This document shows, one piece after another, positions 34,734 through 44,000 of a DNA stretch of 64,000 nucleotides. Position 1 is the stretch's first letter, and the number at the start of each line of letters is the position of its first letter. Origin of the DNA: Desulforamulus hydrothermalis Lam5 = DSM 18033 (GTDB taxonomy: Bacteria; Bacillota; Desulfotomaculia; Desulfotomaculales; Desulfotomaculaceae); the NCBI RefSeq assembly GCF_000315365.1, contig NZ_CAOS01000013.1:62001-126000 (forward strand), read 5' to 3'. Position numbers and translations under genes: made by a program. Below the pieces are notes generated by a model, which was not told the origin of the DNA, did no database searches, and saw only the letters and a program-made list of their open reading frames with translations.

Positions 34734-36428
34734 GTGCTCCTTTCGTTATATATTAAAAATTTTGCCTTGATTGATGATGTTGAAGTGACCTTTGCCAAGG
34801 GGCTGAACATTATAACAGGCGAAACCGGTGCCGGTAAGTCCATGTTGATTGATGCCCTGCAAGTGGCGCTGGGCAGCCGCGCTTCAACGGAATTTATCCG
34901 TACCGGTCGTGACAGGGCCACCGTGCAGGCTATCTTTGACGTTTCCGAGTTAGACTGGATGAAGCAGCGGATGGCAGAACTGGGTGTTGAATGGGAAGAA
35001 GACGGGTTGCTGGTGCTGGCCAGAGAGATCAGCCACAGCGGCAAGAACACTTGCCGCCTCAACGGGCGGCCGGTTAGCCTGAGTCTTTATCGCCGGATGG
35101 GCAGCGGGCTGGTGGACATGCTGGGCCAGCATGAACAGCAAATTCTTTTAGATCAGGACAGGCACCGGCAACTGCTGGATAAATGGGGCGGTCCCCGGCT
35201 GTTGGCCCAGGCCGCCAAAGTGCACGATATTTACAGCCGCTGGCGGGAGGCCTCCGACAGTCTGCAAAGCCTGGAGTCCAACGCCAGAGAAGTGGCCCGG
35301 CGGCTGGATATGCTTTCTTTTCAAATTGAGGAAATCAGCCGGGCACAGTTGTCAGAACAGGAGGAAGACGGGCTGGTGGCCGAGCGGCGGCTGCTGGTGA
35401 ATGCTGAAAAAATTTCCCGTCTGGCCGGCGAGGTCTATGACTACCTGTACGGGGGAGAAAGGGGGATAACCCCGGCCGTTGAAACAGCGGGCAAAGCCCT
35501 TGCATCACTTAAGGAACTGGCAGAGATTGACCCCCAGCTGGCCGGTTTAACGGAGATACTGGAACCGGTTCTTTACCAGGTGGAGGATGTGGCCCGGGAA
35601 ATTGCTTCCTATCGTGATAACCTGGAATATCATCCGGGGCGGCTGGACGAAATTGAACACCGCCTTTCCTTAATTAAGCAGCTGAAGTACAAATACGGCA
35701 CTACTGTTAAAGAGATACTGGCCTACAAAGAGTCAGCCGAGGCTGAACTGCACCGGTTAAGCCATCGAACAGAAGAAGCCGAAGCATTACAGGCAAAAAT
35801 TAAAGCTGCGGCCGAAGCATGGCAGCAGGAAGCACAAGCTCTCAGTCAACTGCGTAGGCAAGCGGCCCGCACATTGGAAGAAAGAGCCGCCGGAGAGCTG
35901 CGCTATCTGGAAATGGGCGGCGTGGATTTTCGGGTTGGTTTTACGGAGGTGCCGGAATTATCACCCCGGGGTAAAGAAGAGATAGAATTTCTTATTGCCC
36001 CCAACCCGGGCGAACCGCTTAGGCCCTTGCGAAAAACAGCTTCCGGGGGCGAGCTTTCCAGGATTATGCTGGCCCTCAAGGTGCTGTTAGCCGGTGTGGA
36101 TGAGGTGCCCACCCTGATCTTTGACGAAATTGATACAGGGGTGGGGGGCAAAGCGCTGCAGGCCATCGGCGAAAAGTTAGCCCAGGTGGGACGGCAGCGT
36201 CAGGTTATTTGCGTCACCCATGGGCCGCAGGTAGCCTGTTTTGCCGACACTCATTACTTAATCAGCAAAAAAGTAATGGCCGGACACACCCGGACAACCG
36301 TTGAGCGTTTGGATGAACAGGGCCGCGTGGAGGAACTGGCCAGAATGCTGGCGGGCCGGCAAATTACCGATGTGGTGAAAAACCATGCCCGGCAAATGTT
36401 AAAAATGTCTGCTGCCTATAAAAAATAA
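34734..36428 (+). CDS. recN: DNA repair protein RecN
   Basis: This 564-residue SMC-like ATPase acts in double-strand break repair. It has Walker A G-E-T-G-A-G-K-S near residue 30, a central coiled coil (about 155-370), signature S-G-G-E-L-S-R and Walker B L-I-F-D-E-I-D-T-G-V-G-G. GTG 34734 follows AGGGGG; upstream in-frame codons belong to argR sequence. A repeat element begins 3 bases after the stop. Confidence 0.96.
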   Translation: MLLSLYIKNFALIDDVEVTFAKGLNIITGETGAGKSMLIDALQVALGSRASTEFIRTGRDRATVQAIFDVSELDWMKQRMAELGVEWEEDGLLVLAREISHSGKNTCRLNGRPVSLSLYRRMGSGLVDMLGQHEQQILLDQDRHRQLLDKWGGPRLLAQAAKVHDIYSRWREASDSLQSLESNAREVARRLDMLSFQIEEISRAQLSEQEEDGLVAERRLLVNAEKISRLAGEVYDYLYGGERGITPAVETAGKALASLKELAEIDPQLAGLTEILEPVLYQVEDVAREIASYRDNLEYHPGRLDEIEHRLSLIKQLKYKYGTTVKEILAYKESAEAELHRLSHRTEEAEALQAKIKAAAEAWQQEAQALSQLRRQAARTLEERAAGELRYLEMGGVDFRVGFTEVPELSPRGKEEIEFLIAPNPGEPLRPLRKTASGGELSRIMLALKVLLAGVDEVPTLIFDEIDTGVGGKALQAIGEKLAQVGRQRQVICVTHGPQVACFADTHYLISKKVMAGHTRTTVERLDEQGRVEELARMLAGRQITDVVKNHARQMLKMSAAYKK

Positions 36429-36430
36429 TT

Positions 36431-36644
36431 TCAGAGTGCAGACAAAGGTTGCCAAACAAAGTGAGGCGGTTTTATGATCTCCTGTCGGCGACTTGTCGAA
36501 GCACCGGCAACAGCACTTGATGAGCGAAAAAAGCCATTGGGCCGGGCCGGCATGGCCCGTTTGAGTAGCGAATCATAGTGCTGTCGGTGCGTAGACCAGC
36601 CAAAGGGGATCATAAACCACCGATAATGTTTGTCGACACGCTGA
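36431..36644. repeat. Full copy (C) of the dispersed foldback (MITE-like) element
   Basis: The 16-bp terminal inverted repeats are at 36431-36446 and 36629-36644 (13 of 16 match). Inside, the left arm (GGTTTTATGATCTCCT, CGAAGCACCGGCAACAGCACTTGAT) and the right arm (GGTTTATGATCCCCT, CGCACCGACAGCACTATGATTCGC, read on the - strand) are further imperfect inverted repeats. No protein is encoded. TAATT occurs before the left end and one base beyond the right end, so a 5-bp target duplication is possible but not exact. Confidence 0.8.
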
Positions 36645-36662
36645 TTAATTTTTTGTTTTTTT

Positions 36663-36692
36663 AACAGCTGTTAAGCAGCTGTTATTTTTTTT
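36663..36692 (+). terminator. Rho-independent terminator
   Basis: The perfect stem AACAGCTG/CAGCTGTT with loop TTAAG is followed by A and eight T. It ends the long xseA-to-recN cluster downstream of the repeat. Confidence 0.85.
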
Positions 36693-36912
36693 CGGTAAAC
36701 CAAACAAAACTTACAAAAAGGTTTGCAGCAGGCATATAGCTTGAATTCGGCAATTTCAGGCAGAATTAGCATGAGTAAAAGTGTTTTCGTAAGGTTATCT
36801 TAAAAATACTTAAGAAAGATTCAAATTTTACCGATTTACTTGTTTTTCTGCAATGACAAAATTAGGGGGTGATTTGGCAAAGGTTATTCAAAATAAAAAG
36901 GAGGGGCTGTCA

Positions 36913-38262
36913 TTGGAGCAAAAAAATAAAACACCACTGCTTTGCCTGGTGGTTATATTTTTGGGCCTTTGTTTACAGCTACCGTTCCAAACTATTAATA
37001 ACCTGCCGGTTCACCAGCGGGTTACAGTGGGCGAAAGATTAAACCTAAATCTTAGTTTGCCCAAATTTTTAGCGCCTCATTGCCGGTATACCGTTGACGG
37101 CATGCAACCGTCAAATTTTGGTTTAAATGATATAACACCGGTTGCCGCTACCCCTGGTCGGCTGGATGTGCAGATAAAACTGTTTGGGTTTATCCCGGTC
37201 AGACACCTGACTGTCAGTGTAGTGCCGGAAATCAGGGTTATTCCGGGCGGTCAAGCCATTGGCGTGATGGTCGAATCAGAAGGCGTGATGGTGGTGGGCA
37301 GGTCGGTAATTATTGACCGGCAGGGCCGCCGGCACAACCCGGCTGCAGCAGCCGGCATCGAATTGGGCGATGTGCTGCTGAAAGTCAACGGCATAAAAGT
37401 AGAAACCGAAAGCCAGGTCAGGGATTTAATAAATAACTTAGGGCAGGCCGGCAAGCCGCTGCAAATGGAATTAAAGCGCCGGCAGTCCCGGGTAACCTAC
37501 CGTACCACGGTAAAACCCATATATTGCCAGGAAACAAAACGCTATCGTATCGGTTTATATGTCAGGGACGGTACGGCGGGCGTAGGCACCATGACATTTT
37601 ATGAACCAAGAACCAAAAGCTATGGCGCCCTGGGACATATCATCAGTGACCTTGATACCTGCCAACCCATTGAACTGGGCCGGGGAAAGGTTATGGGAGC
37701 CCGCATTGAAGGAATCAGAATGGGAAAAAAAGGCCTGCCCGGCGAGAAAATGGGGGTTTTCAGGGGTGATGCCGATCTTTCCGGCAATATTATCAAAAAC
37801 ACCAACTGTGGTATTTTCGGCAAGCTCACCCAGGAACCTAAAAATATATACCGAAAAGATGCCCTTCCGGTAGCCATGGCCCATGAAATTAAAGAAGGCC
37901 CCGCTGAAATATATACAGTGGTGCAGGGAGAGCAGATAGAAAAATTTAACATAGAAATTCAGCAGGTGCATCCCCAGGGCAGGTCAGAGGGTAAGGGGAT
38001 GATAATTAAAATTACAGACCCACAATTGCTGCGAAAAACCGGCGGCATAGTACAAGGTATGTCAGGTAGTCCCATTATTCAAGAGGGCAAGCTGGTTGGT
38101 GCCGTAACTCATGTTTTTGTCAACGACCCCGCCAGAGGTTATGGAGTATTGGCAGAATGGATGTTAGATGACTCAGGCATATTGCCCGAACAAGTGAGCA
38201 AAAGAAATGTGGAAAAAATGACGATATTAGCCTTAAAGCTTGGTTATAGTTTAAAAATTTAA
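36913..38262 (+). CDS. spoIVB: SpoIVB peptidase
   Basis: This 449-residue serine peptidase (S55) is secreted from the forespore and triggers pro-sigma-K processing. It has an N-terminal membrane anchor (about 8-30), a PDZ domain (around 100-185, with G-I-E-L-G-D-V-L-L-K-V-N-G) and the catalytic domain. The catalytic His lies in G-A-L-G-H-I-I-S-D and the Ser in Q-G-M-S-G-S-P. TTG 36913 lies 6 bases after AAGGAGGGG; upstream in-frame starts (ATG 36853, TTG 36874) would add about 13-20 residues. It is followed by spo0A, as in Bacillus. The 484 bases before it hold repeat C, a terminator and AT-rich DNA without a clear sporulation promoter. Confidence 0.94.
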   Translation: MEQKNKTPLLCLVVIFLGLCLQLPFQTINNLPVHQRVTVGERLNLNLSLPKFLAPHCRYTVDGMQPSNFGLNDITPVAATPGRLDVQIKLFGFIPVRHLTVSVVPEIRVIPGGQAIGVMVESEGVMVVGRSVIIDRQGRRHNPAAAAGIELGDVLLKVNGIKVETESQVRDLINNLGQAGKPLQMELKRRQSRVTYRTTVKPIYCQETKRYRIGLYVRDGTAGVGTMTFYEPRTKSYGALGHIISDLDTCQPIELGRGKVMGARIEGIRMGKKGLPGEKMGVFRGDADLSGNIIKNTNCGIFGKLTQEPKNIYRKDALPVAMAHEIKEGPAEIYTVVQGEQIEKFNIEIQQVHPQGRSEGKGMIIKITDPQLLRKTGGIVQGMSGSPIIQEGKLVGAVTHVFVNDPARGYGVLAEWMLDDSGILPEQVSKRNVEKMTILALKLGYSLKI

Positions 38263-38279
38263 ATATACAGCCCAATATA

Positions 38280-38286
38280 TGTCGAA
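38280..38286 (+). promoter_or_regulatory. Possible Spo0A box 1 upstream of spo0A
   Basis: TGTCGAA matches the core of the Spo0A target. With the second copy at 38349-38355 it suggests autoregulation of spo0A, which is known in Bacillus. Confidence 0.35.
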
Positions 38287-38341
38287 ATGAATTAATATAA
38301 GCATTTTGGTAAAAATTTACGTTTTCCGGAAGGAGATTATG

Positions 38342-38420
38342 CCCCGCCTGTCGAATGACTTAAAGCATAAAAATCAATTTCCATTTTATGGAAATTAGAA
38401 AGAGAAAATAGGAGGCGGGG
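38342..38420 (+). promoter_or_regulatory. spo0A leader hairpin covering the ribosome site, with a second 0A-like box
   Basis: CCCCGCCT (38342-38349) is perfectly complementary to AGGCGGGG (38413-38420), which overlaps the AGGAGG of spo0A and is followed by TTTT. An inner hairpin AATTTCC/GGAAATT (38378-38398) lies within the loop. TGTCGAA is at 38349-38355. The stem could act as an attenuator or mask translation. Confidence 0.45.
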
Positions 38421-38429
38421 TTTTAAATT

Positions 38430-39200
38430 ATGATGAGAAAGGCTATTAAGGTTTTAATTGCTGATGATAACAGAGAATTCTGTGAATTATTGAAAGAATT
38501 TATCAATCAGCAGGATGATTTTATTTTGGCCGGCATTGCCAATAATGGATTGGAAGCCTTGGAAATAATTAACCAACAGGCACCCGATGTGATGGTTCTT
38601 GATATTATTATGCCACACCTGGATGGCATCGGTGTGCTGGAGAAAATATCATCCGGAGCGGTCGGTCATAAACCAAAGGTTATTATGCTTACCGCTTTCG
38701 GACAAGAAAGTGTTACCGCCCGGGCGGTTGAGCTGGGTGCAGATTACTATATTTTAAAACCCTTCGATTTTTCTGTTCTGGCCACCCGTATTCGCCAGCT
38801 GGCCGACGGGGTTGCTGTATCCCAATATATCTCTTCGCTTAAGCCTCGCAACCTGGATGTTGCCGTTACCAACATCATCCATGAAATGGGTGTTCCTGCT
38901 CACATCAAAGGTTACCACTATTTAAGGGAAGCTATCCTTTGTGTTATTAACGAAGTTAATTTATTGGGGGCTGTTACCAAAGAGCTGTACCCCATGATTG
39001 CCCAAAAATACCAGACTACACCCAGCCGGGTGGAACGGGCCATCAGGCATGCCATTGAGCTGGCCTGGGATCGCGGCAATGTTGAGATGATGACCAAATT
39101 CTTTGGCTATACCATAAATTTAGAACGGGGCAAGCCCACCAACAGTGAATTTATTGCTATGGTGGCGGATAAACTGCGCATTGAGAGTAAAGTGAGTTAG
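38430..39200 (+). CDS. spo0A: Sporulation transcription factor Spo0A
   Basis: This 256-residue response regulator is the master switch for sporulation. The receiver domain (1-125) has acidic pocket D12-D13, phosphoacceptor Asp58 (V-L-D-I-I-M-P) and Lys in L-K-P-F-D. The DNA-binding domain has the conserved [24 protein letters not shown] and F-F-G-Y-T. There are two ATG codons, at 38430 and 38433; AGGAGG is 14 bases away, with GGGG closer. A histidine kinase gene faces it on the other strand. Confidence 0.97.
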   Translation: MMRKAIKVLIADDNREFCELLKEFINQQDDFILAGIANNGLEALEIINQQAPDVMVLDIIMPHLDGIGVLEKISSGAVGHKPKVIMLTAFGQESVTARAVELGADYYILKPFDFSVLATRIRQLADGVAVSQYISSLKPRNLDVAVTNIIHEMGVPAHIKGYHYLREAILCVINEVNLLGAVTKELYPMIAQKYQTTPSRVERAIRHAIELAWDRGNVEMMTKFFGYTINLERGKPTNSEFIAMVADKLRIESKVS

Positions 39201-39204
39201 ATTT

Positions 39205-39358
39205 TTACGCCATTGGGGTCGCCTCAACGGTCCCTCCTGGCTTGGTTCGGCCGGCGACCGCATCCTGTGAGCGCCACCCCAATGGCTCCTTTCGCACATC
39301 AAGTGCTGTGACCCTGTTTCGACTGTCGCCGGCAGGGGGAACATAAAATCACCTTTAA
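39205..39358. repeat. Partial copy (D) of the dispersed foldback element
   Basis: This copy matches the second half of copy E in the same orientation (GTCGCCTCAA, GGTTCGGCCGGCG, CATCCTGTGAGCGCCACCCC, AATGGCTCC, CAAGTGCTGTGACC, GTCGCCGGCAGGGG, CATAAAATCACC). It forms its own hairpin from GCCATTGGGGT (39209-39219) and ACCCCAATGGC (39276-39286). The ends are degenerate. Confidence 0.7.
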
Positions 39359-39372
39359 TGTCTATTGTCTGT

Positions 39373-39397
39373 AATCCCTATGGTTAGGGATTTTTTT
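39373..39397 (+). terminator. Rho-independent terminator after spo0A
   Basis: AATCCCTA/TAGGGATT with a short loop is followed by a run of T. It separates spo0A from the convergent kinase gene. Confidence 0.75.
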
Positions 39398-39401
39398 ATT
39401 T

Positions 39402-41633
39402 TTATTCAGACGGTATGTTGAATTTAACGTAAAAAGCAGTGCCGGCAGGGGAAGTGTCAACCGCTACAGCAGCCCGGTGCCGTTCGGCAATACTGTAACA
39501 GGTTGCCAAGCCCAGGCCGGTGCCCTCAGGTTTGGTAGTGACAAAGGGTGTACCCAGTTTATCCAGCAGTGACGGGTCGATGCCTTTGCCCTGGTCCTTT
39601 ACAAACAATACCACCCGGTCGTCTTCCACATAAGTTCCTACTGTTACTTGCTTACCGGTTTCTGTTGCTTCCAGACCGTTGCGGACAAGGTTAAGAATTA
39701 ACTGGTGAATTTCCCGGCGATCCAACAGCAGCCAGGGGGTATCCGAAGGTTCCAATATCAGGTTAACGCCAAAATTCAAGGCATCCGCTTGCAGCAACGG
39801 GAACAGTTCTTCGATAATCAGGTTAAGTTTATAGGGCCTTAATTCAGCAGGCTTGTTTTTAGCCAGGGCAAGAAAATTAGTAATAATATCGTTAATGCGG
39901 TCTATTTCACTTTGCATAAAGTCAAAATAATGCTTGTGCCGGTGATACATCTCGTTGCTGCCCAGCAGCTGCAAAAAACCTTTTAAAGAGGTAAGGGGTT
40001 GTCTTACTTCGTGGGCCAGTGTTCCCGCCATTTGCCCAATAATGTTTAAGCGTTCCAAACGGGCCATTTCTTTTTGATATTGTTTAAATTCTGTAATGTC
40101 GTTGCAAATGCTCAAAACATGTGTTTGTCCGGAAAAGTTTAATAACTGGGCAGAAAACAAACCGGTAATAATTTTACCTGATTTGCTGCGGATTTCCAAT
40201 TCAAAATTATAAAGCCGGCCGGTTTCCAACAGCCTATTAATCACCATTTGACGCCTGTCCGGGTTAACCCACAGGTTTAGGTCCTGAAAGGTGCGCCCCA
40301 ATACCTCACCAAGCCGGTATTCTGTCAGTTCAAGAAATTTGCTGTTAACGCTTAATATTTTATTGGTATGTAAGTCGGTAATGGCCATGGGGAAGGGGCT
40401 GTTGTTAAAAATTTTATAAAATCGTTCCTCGGAGGAGGCCAAGGCCAATTCAGTATTTTTCTGGGCCGTAACATCCCGGAAAAATACCGACAAACCGGGG
40501 CCGGCCGGATAGCAATGAATCTCAATCCACTTGTTAACAGCGAATGTTTCAAAATGAACCGGCACCTGGTTGGCCAGTGCATAATGCAGCTTTTGGCTGA
40601 TGGCCGTAAAACAGGGATGGCTGCCCAGGGCGCTTTTGCCAATCAGGTCACCGGTAGCCATTACTTTACTGAAGATTTGTTTGGCCGCCTGGTTGAGGTA
40701 AATAAACCTGAGCTGTTGGTCTAAAGCCACAAAACCGTCGCAGATGCTTTCCAACAGCCGGGTTAATTCTTCATTGGCCCTGACCAGCTCTTTGGCCAGC
40801 CTTGTTTCTTCCGTAATATCCAGGCACACGCCGACAATGCCCTGGGCCTGGCCGTTGTGGTCGCAGTAAAGGGCCTTTTGGAAGATAACATGACGCAGGC
40901 TGCCGTCGGCATGCTTGAATATGCTCTCATACTTCTGGATGCCGTGATTGTTTATCAGTTCAGAGTCTTTCTCACCGTACAAGCGGGCGGCATCTTTTGG
41001 GTATAAATCAAACACGGTTTTTCCGATGACGGCTGTCCGGGGCAGGCCGGTAAATTCTTCAAAGGCTTTGTTGCACCCCTTGTAAACGCCGGCTAAATCC
41101 TTATAAAAAATCGGGCAGGGGACGGTATCCAACACCTGCTGCATAAACACCAGCTGCTCCTGCAGCTTGGCCTGAATTTGCTTTAAGGCGGTAATATCCC
41201 TGATGACGCCGCAGGCCCAAGAACCCTTGTCTGTTGTGATGCTGAAGGGCATATCCTGGATGGTAAGGGTTTGGTTGCCGGCGGTTATTTCTTGTTCGAT
41301 GACTTGTTTGTTAAGTGGTACCCGGCCGTTTAACATTTGTTCAAGCATACGTCCCTGACCGGGGCGGCCGCTGTTTGGCCCCTGCTTAATGCGTGAGCGC
41401 ACAGCCAGGGCGGGCTGGCCGAGAACCTCCGGCTTGGGCAGGCCGGTTAACCGCTCCATTTCTTGGTTCCACTTGATTATCAAACCCTGCTGGTCAACCA
41501 GCACGATACCGTCGGTGGCTTGTTCAATAATGCTGTTTAAAATGTCATTTTCATTTTTCAGCCGGCTGTTTTCTTCCTCTAAGGCCCGCAGCCTGGCGGC
41601 AATTTCTTCCTGGGCATGTTCTTGATATTTCAT
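39402..41633 (-). CDS. PAS-domain sensor histidine kinase, candidate sporulation kinase
   Basis: This 743-residue kinase has no clear membrane helix, so it is probably cytosolic. A short coiled coil (about 8-28) is followed by four PAS domains (around 30-135, 155-265, 280-390 and 400-520). The HisKA domain carries the phosphorylated His near residue 541 in L-A-H-E-V-R-Q-P. The HATPase has the N box N-L-V-R-N-G-L-E-A and D-Q-G-K-G-I-D and T-G-L-G-L motifs. It resembles Bacillus KinA/KinE in plan. No response regulator is beside it except the convergent spo0A, so it may feed the phosphorelay (inference). ATG 41633 follows GGTGGG; the upstream ATG at 41648 lacks a site. Confidence 0.88.
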   Translation of the reverse strand: MKYQEHAQEEIAARLRALEEENSRLKNENDILNSIIEQATDGIVLVDQQGLIIKWNQEMERLTGLPKPEVLGQPALAVRSRIKQGPNSGRPGQGRMLEQMLNGRVPLNKQVIEQEITAGNQTLTIQDMPFSITTDKGSWACGVIRDITALKQIQAKLQEQLVFMQQVLDTVPCPIFYKDLAGVYKGCNKAFEEFTGLPRTAVIGKTVFDLYPKDAARLYGEKDSELINNHGIQKYESIFKHADGSLRHVIFQKALYCDHNGQAQGIVGVCLDITEETRLAKELVRANEELTRLLESICDGFVALDQQLRFIYLNQAAKQIFSKVMATGDLIGKSALGSHPCFTAISQKLHYALANQVPVHFETFAVNKWIEIHCYPAGPGLSVFFRDVTAQKNTELALASSEERFYKIFNNSPFPMAITDLHTNKILSVNSKFLELTEYRLGEVLGRTFQDLNLWVNPDRRQMVINRLLETGRLYNFELEIRSKSGKIITGLFSAQLLNFSGQTHVLSICNDITEFKQYQKEMARLERLNIIGQMAGTLAHEVRQPLTSLKGFLQLLGSNEMYHRHKHYFDFMQSEIDRINDIITNFLALAKNKPAELRPYKLNLIIEELFPLLQADALNFGVNLILEPSDTPWLLLDRREIHQLILNLVRNGLEATETGKQVTVGTYVEDDRVVLFVKDQGKGIDPSLLDKLGTPFVTTKPEGTGLGLATCYSIAERHRAAVAVDTSPAGTAFYVKFNIPSE

Positions 41634-41752
41634 GGTACCCACCGTCATTTCGTATAAATTATTTTTATAGAAAATTATATAATAGAATACAAACTTTTCC
41701 TACTGTTAGCTTTATGTACAACACAAAACAAACCGGACAGGTTTTCAGCAAA

Positions 41753-41784
41753 ATAAAAAAGCTGCGCTGACACACAGCACAGCT
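41753..41784 (-). terminator. Terminator of the chemotaxis receptor gene
   Basis: On the - strand AGCTGTGC/GCGCAGCT forms a stem with one mismatch and is followed by TTTTTTATTT. It lies 34 bases after the stop of the receptor gene. Confidence 0.7.
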
Positions 41785-41817
41785 AAATGTTAATTAGGCT
41801 TGTCCGGGCGGCCTGCC

Positions 41818-43746
41818 CTAGTTGATGCGAAACTTCTCAATTAGTTCTTTCAGTTCCTGAGCAAGTTTGTCCAGGGTTTCGGAGGTGGCTGACACTTCTT
41901 CCATGGTGGCGGTTTGTTCCTGGGTAACCGCAGCAATGTTTTCGATGCCGGCGGACATATCGCCGGTGGCTGACACAAGTTCTTCGATTTGCCTGGTCAG
42001 GCCCTGGACAGCAGTGATAATCTCTTTAAAGTTGCCGCCGATATCCTGCACCAGGGTGGATCCCTTAGTTACCTTTTGGACGTTTTCATCAATACTGGCC
42101 ACAGCTTTTTCGGCGCCGTCTTGTACCGCTTCAATCAAGCTGCTGATACGCTTGGTGGCTGCGCTGGTTTGTTCGGCCAGCTTTCTCACTTCCTCCGCCA
42201 CCACAGCAAAGCCGCGGCCTTGTTCCCCTGCCCGGGCCGCCTCAATGGCCGCGTTTAAGGCCAACAGGTTGGTTTGCTCGGCCACACCGTTAATCAACTC
42301 AACAATTTGGTTAATCTCCAGCGATTTTTTACTTAATTCCCGGATTGCTTCTGCCAGGGAGGCGGTTGCGCCGGCAATTTCCTCCATCTGGTGGGTAATG
42401 GCTTTGATCTCGCTGTTACCCTTCGCTGCCTGCCGGGCCGCATGTTCAGACACCTGAGAAATTTCCTGCACCGACAGGTTGAAATTTTCCACTGTAGCCG
42501 ATATTTCTCCCATGGTGGAAGCTGTTTCGTTGGCACTGGCGGATGTTTGCTGGGCGCTGGTGGTTAACTGCTGAGCCGAGCTGGCTACCAGCTGCGATTT
42601 GGCATTTATATCACTGACTAATTGCTTCATATTTGCCACCATCGAACGAAAAGCCCGGGCCAGCTGACCGATTTCATCGTTGGTCTGCTTAGCGGCAGCC
42701 TGGTCATAAATGGTTAAATCGCCGGCAGCCACTTTTTCTGAATCCTTAACCAGTTGATTTAGAGGACCGGTAATTTTTCTTGTAATAAGAGCGTACAGGA
42801 CAAGAGATACCAGGGTTATGGCAATTAAGAAGGTAATGATGTTGGTGGTAAAGTATTTGGCAATGACGCCGTTAACTTCATCTTCCGGCAACATGATCAC
42901 CAGTTTCAGGCCGGTATCGCCCACCGGGGCAAAAAAAGCATGGAAGTTTTCTCCTTTTAGGCTCACCTGTGCCTCACCGGCCTGCGCTTGACTGAGAATG
43001 GTTTTGCCGAGGGCTTGCAGGCCGGCTTCCTTGTCGGCGGTAATTTTTTCTTTAAGGTTTTTGCCGGTATCCCGGTGGCCCAGGTAGTAGCCCTGGGATG
43101 TTACCACAAAGGCAAAACCCGCTTGTCCCACCTTGATTTTAGAAATATAATCCTGCAGTTCTTTAATATTGATATCACAGGTGGTTACCCCCACCACCCC
43201 GCTGTCTTTACGGATAGGGCTGGCGGCAGTAATCATGGCAATATTAGTCACGGTATCCAGGTAAGGTTCGCTCCAGGCAATTTTATGGCCTGCAGAAAGG
43301 CCCTTTTGGTACCAGTCGTATTGAAAATAATCGTATTGCTCGTTGCTGTATTCCCAGGTGGTAACCAGTTGGTTATTATCCTTGTAAATATAAGGGCCGA
43401 AATATTTAAGTCGGCCATCAAAGGCGTAAGGTTCAAACCAAAAGCCGGCCCCCAGGGCCATGGCTTGTTCGGTAATATATGGTTTTATCATGGCCAGCAT
43501 ATAATCTTGATCATAATCGGTCATGGCAGAAATATTGTTGGCCAGGGCCACGCTGACGCGGCCGGTATCCAACAGCTTTTGCGCCAGGTAAGCAGCTTCT
43601 TTCTCAACCTGCAGGGTCAGTTTGTCATTGACATTGGTGGAGTAAATTTGTTTGAATTGATAAAAACCCAGGCCCGTCTGGGCGGTAAAAATTAAAAGAA
43701 TGATGCCTATCGCTACGGAAATAACCAGGGTTTTTAAACTCTTCAC
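41818..43746 (-). CDS. Methyl-accepting chemotaxis protein with dCache sensor domain
   Basis: This 642-residue transmembrane receptor has an N-terminal helix (about 8-28), an extracytoplasmic double-Cache domain (about 35-295), a second helix (about 300-322), a HAMP domain and a long cytoplasmic coiled coil. The hairpin tip has the conserved [19 protein letters not shown] and G-F-A-V-V-A-x-E-V-R-K-L-A. Double-Cache receptors often sense amino acids or organic acids; the ligand cannot be told here. GTG 43746 follows GGAGG at a 10-base distance. It is a lone receptor gene on the - strand. Confidence 0.92.
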   Translation of the reverse strand: MKSLKTLVISVAIGIILLIFTAQTGLGFYQFKQIYSTNVNDKLTLQVEKEAAYLAQKLLDTGRVSVALANNISAMTDYDQDYMLAMIKPYITEQAMALGAGFWFEPYAFDGRLKYFGPYIYKDNNQLVTTWEYSNEQYDYFQYDWYQKGLSAGHKIAWSEPYLDTVTNIAMITAASPIRKDSGVVGVTTCDINIKELQDYISKIKVGQAGFAFVVTSQGYYLGHRDTGKNLKEKITADKEAGLQALGKTILSQAQAGEAQVSLKGENFHAFFAPVGDTGLKLVIMLPEDEVNGVIAKYFTTNIITFLIAITLVSLVLYALITRKITGPLNQLVKDSEKVAAGDLTIYDQAAAKQTNDEIGQLARAFRSMVANMKQLVSDINAKSQLVASSAQQLTTSAQQTSASANETASTMGEISATVENFNLSVQEISQVSEHAARQAAKGNSEIKAITHQMEEIAGATASLAEAIRELSKKSLEINQIVELINGVAEQTNLLALNAAIEAARAGEQGRGFAVVAEEVRKLAEQTSAATKRISSLIEAVQDGAEKAVASIDENVQKVTKGSTLVQDIGGNFKEIITAVQGLTRQIEELVSATGDMSAGIENIAAVTQEQTATMEEVSATSETLDKLAQELKELIEKFRIN

Positions 43747-43895
43747 AGCATAGATACCTCCATCAACATTTTTTTACATATTGTAACACATTGCTGCCTG
43801 TAAAATATTAACTTTTTGTTGTTTTTTTTGTATTAAAATTTTAAATAATAAATTGCTAAGGCTGCTGTAAACCGGGACCATTAAATTTTCGCCAT

Positions 43896-43921
43896 ATTAT
43901 TTTCCATATCAGGAAAATAAT
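43896..43921. promoter_or_regulatory. Perfect 10-bp palindrome, operator candidate
   Basis: ATTATTTTCC (43896-43905) and GGAAAATAAT (43912-43921) are perfect inverted repeats around a 6-base spacer. The site lies between the divergent receptor and steA genes, 24 bases upstream of the steA -35 box. It has no T-run on either side to suggest termination. Confidence 0.45.
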
Positions 43922-43945
43922 AGTATTTTATTCCTGTGGGTATAC

Positions 43946-43974
43946 TTGACTTAACGTATATATAACATTAGAAT
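43946..43974 (+). promoter_or_regulatory. Sigma-A type promoter of the steA cluster
   Basis: TTGACT (43946-43951) and TAGAAT (43969-43974) are separated by 17 bases. They lie 26 bases upstream of the steA start. Confidence 0.65.
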
Positions 43975-44000
43975 GAAGTTGGTAAGGTGGTGATTTGTGA

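Noticed and set aside
36431-36644. Copy C as a protein-coding gene or riboswitch
   Set aside because: No sustained frame exists, and similar copies lie in both orientations near unrelated genes, which fits a mobile repeat better.
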